Below the pieces are notes generated by a model that worked only from the letters and a program-made list of their open reading frames with translations, was not told the origin of the DNA and searched no databases. A stretch of 64,000 bases of DNA, taken from Piliocolobus tephrosceles (Eukaryota; Chordata; Mammalia; Primates; Cercopithecidae). This document shows, piece after piece, positions 33,896-45,053 of this stretch. The position numbers were made by a program, and so were the translations under genes. How positions within the stretch are numbered: the stretch's first letter is position 1; the number at the start of each line of letters is the position of its first letter. The stretch lies in assembly GCF_002776525.5 (NCBI RefSeq), contig NC_045436.1, positions 15,540,049 through 15,604,048 on the forward strand. Direction: 5' to 3'.

Positions 33896-34517
33896 GGCCA
33901 GGGCATGGTGGCTCACACCTGTAATCCCAGTACTTTGGGACACTGAGGCGGGTGGGTCCCTTGAGGTCAGGAGTTTGAGACCAGCGTGGCCAACATGGCA
34001 AAACCCCATCTCTACTAAAAATACAAAAATTAAGGCCGGGCGCGGTGGCTCAAGCCTGTAATCCCAGCACTTTGGGAGGCCGAGACGGGCGGATCACGAG
34101 GTCAGGAGATCGAGACCATCCTGGCTAACACGGTGAAACCTCGTCTCTACTAAAAATACAAAAACTAGCCGGGCGAGGTGGCAGGCGCCTGTAGTCCCAG
34201 CTACTCGGGAGGCTGAGGCAGGAGAATGGGGTAAATCCGGGAGGCGGAGCTTGCAGTGAGCTGAGATCTGGCCACCCAGCCCGGGCGACAGAGCGAGACT
34301 CCGCCTCAAAAAAAAAAAAAAAAAAAAAAAATTAGCCAAGTGTGGTGGTACACTTGTAGTCCTAGCTACTGGGAAGGCTGAGGCAGGAGAATCACTTGAA
34401 CCTGGGAGGCAGAGGTTGCAGTGAGCCGAGATTGCACAACTGCACTCTAGCCTGGGCAACAGTGTTAGGCTCCATTGCAAAAAAAAAAAAAAAAAAAAAA
34501 AGAGAGAGAGAGAGAGG
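33896..34517 (+). mobile_element. Alu split by a younger AluY
   Basis: Left arm 33896-34033 ('ggccagggcatggtggctca'), right arm 34331-34480 ('attagccaagtgtggtggta' to 'cattgc'), then an A run and an AG run. The 15-base flanks gaacaggtgcaccct / gagcaggtgcaccct (33881-33895 and 34518-34532) match with one mismatch. The inner AluY entered at the A-rich linker. Confidence 0.95.
34034..34330 (+). mobile_element. Young AluY inserted in an Alu
   Basis: Starts 'ggccgggcgcggtggctcaa', ends 'gactccgcctc' plus about 23 A. The flanking repeat is aaaaatta. It has the same 'ctagccgggcgaggtgg' and 'gagatctggccac' signature as the other young copies, plus a roughly 10-base loss in 'ggccacccagcccggg'. Confidence 0.95.
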
Positions 34518-34532
34518 GAGCAGGTGCACCCT

Positions 34533-36484
34533 TCGAGTTTAAGTTAGGACCCTTGCTGACATTAACCCACAGAGACCTTGTGAGAAACTTCAGCTCTGGA
34601 AGGACTGTCTCCCAGGCTGCTGAGATCTAGTCTCTACCACCTCAATTACAAAGATACTGCATATTCCTGGCATCTTCTTCCCCAAATTTACATTTAAATT
34701 TCCCCATCCCCCCAAAATATCTTGTATACATGTTTTTATTTTTATATTTTAATTGTACATTGTATCTCTGTCTTTTAAAATATAGAACAGTATCTCATGT
34801 TTTTGGAGGTCAAAATGAATTTGCTATATTCTCACCTGTCGGAGTTCACATTTAAGACAACATCTCTCATTTCAAGGTTGCCATCTCTAAATTGAACCGT
34901 GTTTGTATTTACACCAGTGAAAATGAATACGTGTCATTAAAATAGAACTCTCTATCCTACCAACAAGCCAAAACCTAAAAACAAACAAAATACCCCCAAA
35001 AAAGACACAAGTGAGATTGATTTCTACCATTAAAAAAATTATTCAGACAGACAAGTATTCTAATATTTGTGGTCATCTAGATTATTCAAATTTTATTAAT
35101 TTTATGTTTGCGTACTTCTATCAAAGTGTGCAAACCCTGGATAGTTTTAAAGATTGTACAATAATAACTTTTTTTTTTTGTTCTGCAGTTGGAAGGGGCT
35201 GAGTAGCTCACTGTTGATGACATTTGTCAGTCTCCACGTATATGCGATAGCATATGGAAAAATATGAGAAAACAGTAAATATAGTCATCCTCCATCATAA
35301 CTTTTGCTAGCTTTGGTCTATTTGCTCACCTATTTAAGAACTTGAGGTAATTACATATCTTGTATTGTTTTCGGGATAGTTACTGATCTTCTCTGGATAT
35401 TAGTTTCTCTGTCTCTAAAATAGTGACAATAATGACTTTGCAGGGTTCCAAAAGACCCAATGTTTTACTATATAAGGATTTCACACCACCAGAATTGCCA
35501 GTTCTGCCAATTGGCTAAAAATTGAAAACATCATTGGTTATTAGTATTATAGTTTCCCACTTTGTTGCAAAGAGTAGGGTTTGAAACATTTGTGTGTTAT
35601 ATTCTTATATATTTCCAAGAGATGTTTATTTAATGAGGAATATTTATAAATGCCATATACACATTTCAATACTTCAAATGATTAAACATTAGGAGTTCAC
35701 AATCTCTGTTAGTCGTGTTTCTTCTACTAACTACATTATTCAAGTTACTAATCATGATATTGAGGTTTTGAAGAGAACAGGCAGATTGCCTTGTAGAATG
35801 GCTTGACTTTTCAATCACTGAAAATGACTAGAGAATTTCATGCAATAGGTTAGAATAGGGTGTGTTGAAAGGGAAAGTGTGAAGAAAGAATAAAGTAGTA
35901 TTCTGTTTTCTGTTTACCCCTTCCTGATTCTAGCTCATTTGATAAATTGTGTCCAATGATATCTCACAGAAATATAATATTTACTTAATTTCCATAAGGT
36001 ATTTAGCAAGGAATTATTCTTAAATATGGTTAAGGAGATAAATTTACAATTAACCCTCACTCAATTTGAGCGTTTTGTGCTTGCCGATTTTACAGAAGGC
36101 AAGTATGAAGCTCTTTCCAGAAGTTTACTTTAGGCCACATGGATTCAACCTTCTCCCCTGAAACAGAACTCTAGTATCATCTTGTAATAGGCTGGAACTG
36201 AATTGAGGTCAGAAGGAGGGAAGAAGATAAACTTACTCAAGGACAAATTTTCCATTGAGATGAAAAGGTGATCATGAGGTTTTTTAAAATTTCAAAGAAA
36301 TGTAACTTTTTAGTGAAGATACATGGAGAGCATGGAAAGATGGCAACATCTCAGAAACTGTAGAGTGAGTCTAGGTCCTTGGCCTTGTGGAAAATTGGAA
36401 TAATCCTAATTTTGCATTCACTAGAAGCTCTAGTGACCCAGACATTTTGTCTTTCTATAGCTTTCTACTACTGTCCTTTTAGGA
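34533..36484. other. Unannotated stretch with a MIR trace
   Basis: 35365-35465 ('gatagttactgatcttctct', 'tctgtctctaaaatagtgac') looks like a sense MIR. Otherwise AT-rich DNA without recognised features. Confidence 0.45.
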
Positions 36485-36844
36485 TCCTGTGTGAATCTTA
36501 CGTTTATACTCCACCATGACAAAGGACTTTCAAAGGGAAAGAAAAGAGAAAAAGGGAAGCAGGTAACTTTCATAGCACAGACAAAAATATTCAAATATGA
36601 TTTTACATTATACTTCACTTTGAAAAGGCAAAGGTGGAGAAAAAACTTTAATGGAAAAGAACACGTTGAAAGGTAAAATTTTGTGGTGAAAATCAAGTCC
36701 TCATCAAACCAAAGCTTGAAGAGACTGAAAATAACTAGGTTACCAAGAATACATGGTTGATGAGGTAGCAAAAGAAAAATTGAGGAGAAAAGAGTGGAAG
36801 AATTATGGGCAAGGCCTGATGGAAATGAAATATCTGGATGCCAT
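36485..36844 (+). repeat. Local duplication copy A, unclassified
   Basis: About 360 bases that recur at 37348-37963. Matching blocks include 'gggaagca', 'cagacaaaaatattcaaat', 'gattttacat', 'gaaaatcaagtcc' and 'aattatgggcaa'. Minus-strand frames in both copies share SYLNIFV, which confirms the alignment. Confidence 0.8.
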
Positions 36845-37347
36845 ATAGCAATATGATTGGGTTAGCTTGTTCTATTAAAATGGGAAGAGCACTTCATGAA
36901 GACACCATTTTGATTGGTAAACTTTCTATGTTCAGGCTCTCCAGGGCTATGTTTTAGATCAGCCAGTCCTTTGTCAGACTAACACGGTAACAGTTAGTAC
37001 AGCACGAGAAATGACATCTTTATGGGACCGTTATCCAAAGAATGAGGTAGCAAATAAGACACTTAGAATTTCATGGATTATCCAGAACAGCTATAGTATC
37101 ACTCAGAGATAACTGCAATCAATTGAGTTTAAAATACATTCAATGAGGCAACCATGCTGCTGAAAAAAAGAAATAAAATAGCATTAAAAGAGACATCAGA
37201 CTGAAGCCTGAATTTGATTTGAGCTGAGTCAAGGAGACAGAAAGCTGTGCTGAAAAAATATTAGATAAACTTCCTTTGTTTTGTGATAATTTTTTCCAAA
37301 TTTCTATTGGTATCATCTGGAAAGAGGCTCAGTATATTAGACATTAG
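36845..37347. other. Spacer between local duplication copies
   Basis: About 500 bases with no recognised repeat or gene. Confidence 0.5.
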
Positions 37348-37963
37348 TCTGACACAAAGATCGGTAGGAAAAAGATAATAAAATACTTCTTAGGAGAAAG
37401 TCAAGGAACAAAGGGAAGCAAGAATCTTTTGCAGCAGAGACAAAAATATTCAAATAAGATTTTTTTTTTTTTTTGAGATGGAGTCTTGCTCTGTTGCCCA
37501 GAACAGAGTGCAGTGGCACAATCTCTGCTCACTGCAGGTTCAAGCGATTTTCCTGCCTCAGACTCCTGAGTAGCTGGAATTACAGGTGCATGCCCAGCTA
37601 ACTTTTGTATTTTCAGTAGAGACAAGACTTCACCATGTTGGTCAGGGTGATCTTGAACTCTTGACTTTGTGATCTGCCCTCCACAGCCTCCCAAAGGGCT
37701 GGGATTACAGGTGTGAGCCACTGCACCCAGACCTCAAGTAAGATTTTACATCAATTTTCTCCACTCTGAAAGATAGGGAAGGACAAAAACAAAGGTAACA
37801 TTGGATAGAGAAAATCAAGTCCCTTTCAATGCCAAAGGCTGAAGGATTGGGAATAACTTAAGTAATTATCATATGGTTGGAAATGAAGCAAGAGAATTAT
37901 TGGGGAGAAAAAGGATAGAAGAGTTATGAGCAACATCTGAAGGAAAGAAATAGCCAGATGTCA
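37348..37963 (+). repeat. Local duplication copy B, split by an Alu
   Basis: Same orientation as copy A. The Alu at 37464-37734 interrupts it exactly within 'caaataagatttt', so the duplication predates the Alu. Confidence 0.8.
37464..37734 (-). mobile_element. Alu
   Basis: Antisense Alu with target-site duplication caaataagatttt / caagtaagatttt (37451-37463 and 37735-37747, one mismatch). Internal deletions, for example around 'tcactgcaggttcaagcg', suggest AluJ or AluS age. Confidence 0.94.
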
Positions 37964-39527
37964 TTAATTTTAATAACAATTTTAATAAATAGTCAGTATC
38001 TTCAGCCTATGTCAAATAAATTCTTGAATATATATTTTTCTTTAAGAAAAATATAGCAAATTAAAAAATAGGTCCTTCCTTCCAGTTTGGACAGCTTCTA
38101 CTATAGTTATGAGAATAATGCCATTACTTTGCTGTGTACATTGTCATTTAAGATATTTATTTAAAAAAAAAAAAAAAACCTTTTTAATGCTGACCTCTAC
38201 AATATCTTGATGCAGGCTTTTTTTCCCCTCCTTTTTTAATGAGAAAAGTCATGTTGTTGAACATGCACAAACCACTTTCTAATGTTCTTTAACCTCATAC
38301 CATTTAGCCTTGCCTCTCCAAAGAGATATATTTCAGTAAGTGGCCCATTAACATTACATAGAGGAAGAGTCTCATTTTTTTTTTTTCACTGAATCCCTTG
38401 TTAGACATCCCTGGAGTTTGTACTGATAGAACAACCCGAAGCTCTTTAGCAAATGGTAGCTTCAAATCAGTGCCAGTTCCAGCGCTCAATCATGCAACCC
38501 AAGCTCACAGAAGACACTGTTTACACAATGGTAATCAACAGAGTAAATTTAGAATATCCTAGAATAAATTATGATAAATGTCCTGCTTTAGGATGATAAC
38601 TTAACGGATCAGACACTGACTATCTCCTACAGAGAGGGTGAATTGATGAGCTCTCTTTTCAGTGAGCAATTATGATCCAATTTTCTGAAGATGTTAAATT
38701 CAAGTTGGATATTTTCAAACAGTTTTCTTTTAACTCAAAGTTTATGTTTTAAAAGTTAAGAATAATCGTGGTCTCTTGTGGATCAAGGAATAAACTGCTT
38801 ACAACAAAAGAGTAGCAAGGTCTTGCTGGCAAGATGATGGCTTTCTGGTGTTCTTCCTACCAACAGAGTGACCTCCTGATCTCTAGAAGGAATCCAGAGA
38901 CACAGTTCCTAAAGGCTTCTTTTCTCTATGGTTAGAGTGACTGGCCAACATCCCCACAAATCTATCAAAGCAGGATTTTTTTTTTTTTTTTTTTTTTTTG
39001 GTGTCTTGTTCCTTGGGATTTCATTTCCACATGTAAGCCTGAGTAGTCTGTACGGAATCCATGGTTCAACTTTGACTCAGAATCTGCACCCAGCAGCCTC
39101 TAGTGAACAAAAACAGCATCCTAACAGATAGATCTAGTTCATTTCAATTTCCATGCATCTTGACCCTTTTCAATTCTCATCATTCAGCTTAACAACTTCA
39201 TTTTTCACTCTCATGCCTTTTATCCATTTGATTATAGATTACATTTCTCAAAGTGGACCTTTTCCACAGCAGAGTTTTTTTTAAGATTGAAATCACGGAA
39301 CAAGACTTTTCTTATTTTCAGTTCTTAGCTCCCCAAATCCGGGTTGTAGGAGCAGAAACCAAAAGGGATGAAGTCAGTATTAATTAAATATATCTGCTGT
39401 GATAACACATGTATTCATCCAGTTTGAAAAGGACATTACTACCATCGGTGTTTCTTTAAGGAGTTCCATGAGCATGATGTGTTTCTTGTTTGTTTTTGCT
39501 TTTGTGACTGAGCCAGCAGTTGAATAT
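37964..39527. other. Unannotated AT-rich stretch
   Basis: No gene. It contains a T run of 24 at 38976-38999 with no attached element body and an A run near 38163-38178. Confidence 0.5.
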
Positions 39528-39772
39528 ATTGGTTAAACAATCTGTTTCTGGACTCAGGTAGAACTGAGTTTTTATCACAACTCTACCACTTAACAATCTT
39601 GGTTGAGTTACTTTGTGATCTTGGTTGAGTTATACAGTATCTTTAAACTGTGTCTGTAGATAGAATCAATAACACTGACTTTGAACAAATGCTAGCAGTA
39701 TAAATGAGAATCACAAATTTAAAGAATTTGGTGTTAGTGGGCAGTCAATAAATAGCAAATATATTGACTATT
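39528..39772 (+). mobile_element. MIR SINE with internal duplication
   Basis: 'ggttaaacaatctgtttctg', 'caactctaccacttaac' and 'gggcagtcaataaatag' follow sense MIR. 'tcttggttgagtta' occurs twice (about 39597 and 39619), a local duplication of about 22 bases. Confidence 0.75.
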
Positions 39773-40256
39773 CTTCTGTTTTTCATCCATGAAAGACCAT
39801 GTTCCTCTGTGATTCATGTTTCTTAAATTGTTCCCAATAATTGTGAGTTGGTTGTAAGAAAAGTTTGGTATGAGAAAGCAAAAGGGTACAAGACAGGGGT
39901 TTCTAATGTGAAAGGGCCTTGTAAACCATAAAGCCCTATATAAATATTATAAAAATGAGAATGTATGTTTTCTTACCAAATAATAAAGACAGTAGCTCAT
40001 CTTGAAATGTACATGACATGCAGTACCAACTCGGCACCTCTTACAGTAGTAGGAGGACTAGTAATGTCAGAATGGAAGTGGTAAAATGATCCCAGAAGAA
40101 AGATGAACATAGGCCAGTGTAGCAGTTTTGCTCTTTTGCTTGCAAATGACAGAAATCTAACTCACAGGGACTCTTTGATGCTCTGATTCACCGGGACTGG
40201 GTCAAATATTCACTCCTGAAGTAAGGGGTAGAATCAGCTTCACCAGAACTACATAG

Positions 40257-40385
40257 GTTGTGTGTTTTTTTCTAGATGGGGTTCTCCTCATGTTTCCCAG
40301 GCTGGCTTCAAACTCCAGGGCTCTAGTGATCCTCCCACCTTGGCCTCTCAAGTCGATGGATACAAGCATGTGCAACCATGCCAAA
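40257..40385 (-). mobile_element. Free left Alu monomer (FLAM-like)
   Basis: Antisense single Alu arm: 'tctagatggggttctcctca', 'cccaggctggcttcaaactc' and 'ctcccaccttggcctctcaa', ending 'gtgcaaccatgcc'. The target-site duplication cagaactacatag at 40244-40256 and 40386-40398 is perfect over 13 bases. Confidence 0.88.
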
Positions 40386-40398
40386 CAGAACTACATAG

Positions 40399-41924
40399 AT
40401 TGACAGTAGAATAGCAATGCTTTCCCAAGGAAGATTGGGGTGCCCTTACTAAAAAAAGGAGGAATGAAAGACTCTCCAAATATCCCTCCATTTCAGACAG
40501 GGTCCTTAGAATCAACAGCAGTATCCTTCAACAGCAAAACATTTCTATAGTTCAAGATCTTCTTTATTCTGTAAAACAGTATGGTGGTGCATTCAGGCAT
40601 GTCAAGCCTGCTTGTCACATCAATCATATTTTATTTATTTAAAAACTGACACTAATAAAACATTTTCAAGTTTAAAAATCACTGTTCAGATACTGAATAA
40701 ATACATTAAGAAAATTAGCATGTTAGGAGTTGCTAATGAAGAAAATTAGGACTATATTACACATTTATATGGAAAGATATAACTTCTAATTGATGAAAAA
40801 AATCTTATTGCTAAAATGGAAACTTCTTCCTTCAATGGAATATAACATATGCTCCAACTTGCTAGGTCAGAAAACTTGTTAAATGCAAATTATTTTATAT
40901 AGGGAGCTTCAATCACCATAGAAACTTTATAAATATTTGTTGACATTCATTGTTACTCATATTTACCAAGCACCGTTATTTCACAACTCATAGGATAATT
41001 ATCATGTATTTATTATACTCATTATTTACTTTCTTTCAAATTATATATACATTTTTAATTTAATTGAATTTTAACTACATATTCACATTGAATTTTAACA
41101 TATACCTTGAGTTTACAGCTTTCTCACTCTTTCCTTGAGACCACTTTCTGTATTACATATATTTAGTATTTAACTACAGCTCTTTAAAAACATCAAGATG
41201 TCACTTCCCAAACAGATCCTGATCTGTAAACCATTTATGTGGATAATTGTGAATTGTTGTGAGATGGTATTGACAAATAAAACATGGCCTCCATTGAAGT
41301 GTAATGCCGTGGTGCTATTTGCTGGGAGGGCCATATATTGCCTGGCAGAACTATGTAGATTGAGAGTAGGATGTAAAATAGAGTCTTGGGACAGGCCTTT
41401 GGCAGTAGTTCTTAATATTTTGGGTATTACAAACTCTTTTGAAAATCTAACAAGAGCTATGAATCTTTACCTTTAAAATATCCACATGCACACACCTTTA
41501 CTTGCTTAGAATATTGAGATCTCACGAAGCTATTTATGTATCCTGAGGAGTCCCTACGATCTAACAGGACTTGAGCCCCTCTAGGGTTTACCTCCATATT
41601 CTGGAGAAGGTCTGTGAGGCTTTCACGACCCCAAGAAATTTTACAGTCTTGGGCTAAGTCCTAGTCACTCATCTATTTTATTCATTTATTTATCTATTCA
41701 CTTAGTCATTTATTTATTCTGCAAGTTGATGACTATACTGCTGTGAAAAGTGCTGTGGTAAAGCATAGCATGTTCAGGAAGAGCCGTTCATTCAATAGTA
41801 AGCATTTACTATGTTCATACACTCAAAAGTCACAGTTTTGGAGGAGAACTAAATGAATACCAGCCTTCCTCAGGAAATGACATAGAAGGAAGAAAACCTA
41901 ATAAACAGCAATAAGCTATCAGAT
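40399..41924. other. Unannotated AT-rich stretch
   Basis: No gene; the frame at 41198-41476 (+) has no domain. A TTTA-rich patch lies near 41675-41718. Confidence 0.5.
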
Positions 41925-42123
41925 GAGGTCCTAGGTAACTTACCTACATTTTCTCTTTTGATTCTACAACAACTTTGGAAGCTCAACATTATTTTCACCA
42001 TTTATCAATGAGTCAATTTAGTTTAATGGAGTTTTAATAACCTGCTTGAGGTCATACATAGCAGGGCCAGGGTATTAATCCAATCAACTGCATTTCCAAA
42101 TCCCAGGATACTCTGCTGTCTTC
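41925..42123 (-). mobile_element. MIR SINE
   Basis: 'ctaggtaacttacctacatt', 'aacattattttcaccattta', 'cctgcttgaggtcatacat' and 'gcagggccagggtattaa' are antisense MIR. Confidence 0.75.
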
Positions 42124-42354
42124 CTAGGGTAGCATACATTCAGGTTTGCTCACATGGCAGAGTCAAGTCAGAACTCCTTGCCTGGTGGTATGTAATGCAT
42201 CCATTTCATTGAAAAATACTATGCATATCACCTACCTTCTGAAACATAGAAAGAAAAATTAAAAAAAAAATTACACATATTATGCAGAGACAGCCTTCCC
42301 AGGGCAAAATATGCTGGCCCACCATTCAAAGGACCTTGAATTAAGTTTTTTCAT

Positions 42355-42480
42355 TGGCTATTTGCATTTATGTGACTTTGACTAGTAACTGACCCTCCAA
42401 CGGCTTTAGTATCTGAATCTACAACTGGAGTTAAACCACATGATCTTTCAGGTCTTTTGAGCTTTAGGCTTTTGTGATAG
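42355..42480 (+). mobile_element. MIR3/THER-like SINE fragment
   Basis: 'atgtgactttgactagtaac', 'tttagtatctgaatctac' and 'accacatgatctttcaggtc' resemble the 3' half of MIR3-type elements. Confidence 0.5.
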
Positions 42481-42899
42481 CTGCACTCAGATTATCCAGC
42501 TATTAATAAAGTTCAACAATTTAAAGATTGATAAGTAGATTATATCTGTGGACATATTTTTCATCAATCTAATTAAAAAGAGAACTATTTATATTAGTGG
42601 ACCTTAACATATCAAAAACACTGGAAACAAATAAGAGGCAGAGAAACTACTCACATATAATTTATCAATTTCCCGAAGAATTCACTACTTAAGTGTCCTT
42701 CATTTCTCTCTTTACAAATGAAAAGATTCAATGTTGAAGAGGAGGAAAGATTTGTCCAAATTTACAATCTAGTTAGTGACCCTTATATGAAACTCAAACC
42801 CAAAATTCTGCTCTTTTAATATCACATTGCAGGAGCTCTTTCTTAGGCCACCACCCAGGGCCAGATCCTTCCTTTCACTCCAGTAGATTTCCTTCCTGG

Positions 42900-43235
42900 T
42901 GCTGTGGTTTGGCTGTGTGCCCACCCAAATCCCACCTTGAATTGTAATAATTCCCACATGTCAAAGGCAGGGCCAGGTGGTGGTTTCCTCCATACTGTTC
43001 TTATGGTAGTGAATAAATCTCATGAAATCTAATGGTTTTATAAATTGGAGTTCCCCTGCACAAGATCTCTTGTCTGCCACCATGTAAGATGTGACTTTGC
43101 TTCTCCTTTGCCTTCTGCCATGATTGTGAGGCCTCCCCAGCCACGTGGAGCTGTGAGTCCATTAAATCTCTTTCCTTTAAAATTACCCAGTCTCAAGTAT
43201 GTCTTTATTAGCAGCATGAGAACAGATTAATACAC
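42900..43235 (+). mobile_element. MaLR LTR (MST/THE1-like)
   Basis: Sense LTR: 'tgctgtggtttggctgtgtg', 'cccaaatcccaccttgaatt', 'tgaataaatctcatgaaatc', 'gccaccatgtaagatgtgac', 'cagcatgagaacagattaat' and 'acac'. About 336 bases, slightly short for the family. Confidence 0.88.
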
Positions 43236-44716
43236 CTGGTTTGCCTGAAGGAAGGCTCTCCAACAAATTTATTCTGCTCCTTAGCACCAGATTACCATCC
43301 AGAAAACCTAACTTCCATACGTCTGCTCTACCGCTTTACATCTCTAACACCCCTCACTGAACACAGAAGATCATTGAAGCCCATTCTATTTAAAGCCCAC
43401 TGACTCTGGCTCTATCTCTCTATTGGGACATCTCTCCATCTTCAATCCCACACGAGTTTCAGGCCTGACAATCATGCCTCCTCCTCTGTTAAGACTTCCT
43501 TATTTCTCCTAGCTCGAGGAGCATCTCCGTGCTTGGAGTTTTCGAACATTATAACTCTCATACAGCAACTCTCCTCCTTTACCCAGTGCTGCAGTTATTG
43601 GTGTGCTTTGTGTTTGTTTCACTACAAACTTCTGGAGTAGGAGTTCAAGGGTAAAGTGATTAGCATGGGGTCTGGTGCTTTGAAGAAAGCCGTAAGTATG
43701 AATTCTCCTTCTCAAACATTTTCTTCCCTCACACCTCTTCCCACAGTATCTCTCAGACAGACAGAACTCAGTAGGTGTTTATTTTTGGAAAGATGGGTGT
43801 AGTTGGTCAGTTCTGGAATCGAGGCCATCTCTGAACCCCATCCTCTGTGCCTGCTGCTCCCCTGCCTGTCCTGACTTTCCTACTGACGCCCACTGGTGTG
43901 TGTCCCAATGTCTCTTCAAGGTCAGCCTGGATGCTGACTCCTTTCCATCCATACTGCTGTTCCCACCACCGTTTCTCCTGCCTCTGAATTCTGTCAGTGT
44001 AGGTGGTCTGTTTCAGTGAATTGGCATTTAATCCTGCATTATTTCTGCTTTTATAAAATTTTCATTTGTCCAGTTTCTCCAACTTTAGGACGTGAGACCT
44101 TCCTTATATGTACCTTTCAATATATTTTCACACATGGAATTAGTCAAAATTAGTTAATTCGGAGAATTTTAATAATGCTTTGAGCCTACTGGCACACAAT
44201 ATTTTATAAACTTGCTCATACTCTGGTCTCCAGAAATAGTTACTGACGCTTCCCAAAACTGCTTGATTTCTCCTTGTACACAAAGCATTTGAAAATTATT
44301 TTCCTCCTCATCATTAATTAAATCCCAACATACATCCCTTAAAATATAGGACGCTGGGATGTAAAGCCACCGCCTAATTAAGGGAAGCAAACATGAATTA
44401 CTATTGCCGGACCTCCCTTCTCCCTGCTTTTCCATAGCTGTGGCCCGTTGGAATCTCTTAACCATGTGGAAGAGAGACTGACTGATTTTTCTCATAGAAA
44501 CACGGAGAATTTTGCTGCTCTCATGACACATAGCTGGACACCATAAAATGTGGGCATGAACCTTTTTACCTGGTTCCAAATACTCTTTAAGTCTCTGTCC
44601 CCTTCTCTGACTAGAATAGCCACAGTCATAGAGAAGCGTGCAGGCTTCCACAGTCACTTGTATCCCTAATGATGACCTATGTTGCCTAGAAAGTCTCCTT
44701 CCAGCAGCCTGCAATG
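43236..44716. other. Mostly unannotated; possible L2 relic
   Basis: 43490-43800 ('ccttatttctcctag', 'agtaggtgtttatttttgga') may be a decayed sense L2 3' region. 44165-44716 carries most of the 213-codon minus-strand frame. Confidence 0.35.
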
Positions 44717-44810
44717 ATCTTAACGTTAGTGTCCCCTGCCCCCAATTCGTGTGTTGAAATCCTAACTCCCAATGTGATGGTATTAGGAGGTGGGGAGTTT
44801 GGTAGGTCAT
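44169..44810 (-). other. Open reading frame of 213 codons, unidentified
   Basis: The longest frame outside simple repeats. Its first 30 or so codons are read antisense through a MaLR LTR (44717-45053); the rest lies in unassigned DNA. The protein would be basic with scattered Cys and Trp and no signal peptide, membrane segment or motif I know. Several candidate Met codons exist and none has a strong context. I treat it as a chance or lineage-specific frame until conservation or expression is shown. Confidence 0.15.
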
Positions 44811-45053
44811 TGGGTCATGAGGGTGGATCCGTCACGAATGGTAGTGCCTTTATAAAAGAGACTCACTCTGTTTCTGCTCTGTGAAGATACATCAAGAAAT
44901 ATGACCATCCACAACCTGCATGAGGGCCCTCACCACAACCCAGTCATGCTGGCAAACTGGTCTCAGACTTTCAGCTTCCAGAACTGTGAGAAAATGTATT
45001 TCTCTTGTTTAAGCCTCTCAAATCTATGGTAATTTAAGAACCCTAACTAAGAC
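44717..45053 (+). mobile_element. MaLR-type (MLT1-like) LTR
   Basis: 'ttagtgtcccctgcccccaa', 'gtgttgaaatcctaactccc', 'aatgtgatggtattaggagg', 'gggtcatgagggtgga', 'cagcttccagaactgtgaga' and 'aaccctaactaagaca' follow an ERVL-MaLR LTR in sense orientation. Diverged. Confidence 0.83.

Noticed and set aside
38976..38999. T24 run considered as the tail of an antisense retroposon
   Set aside because: No element body follows and no target-site duplication is seen.
42900..45053. Two MaLR LTRs in the same orientation as a provirus
   Set aside because: They belong to different LTR types (MST/THE1-like and MLT1-like), so they are separate solitary LTRs.
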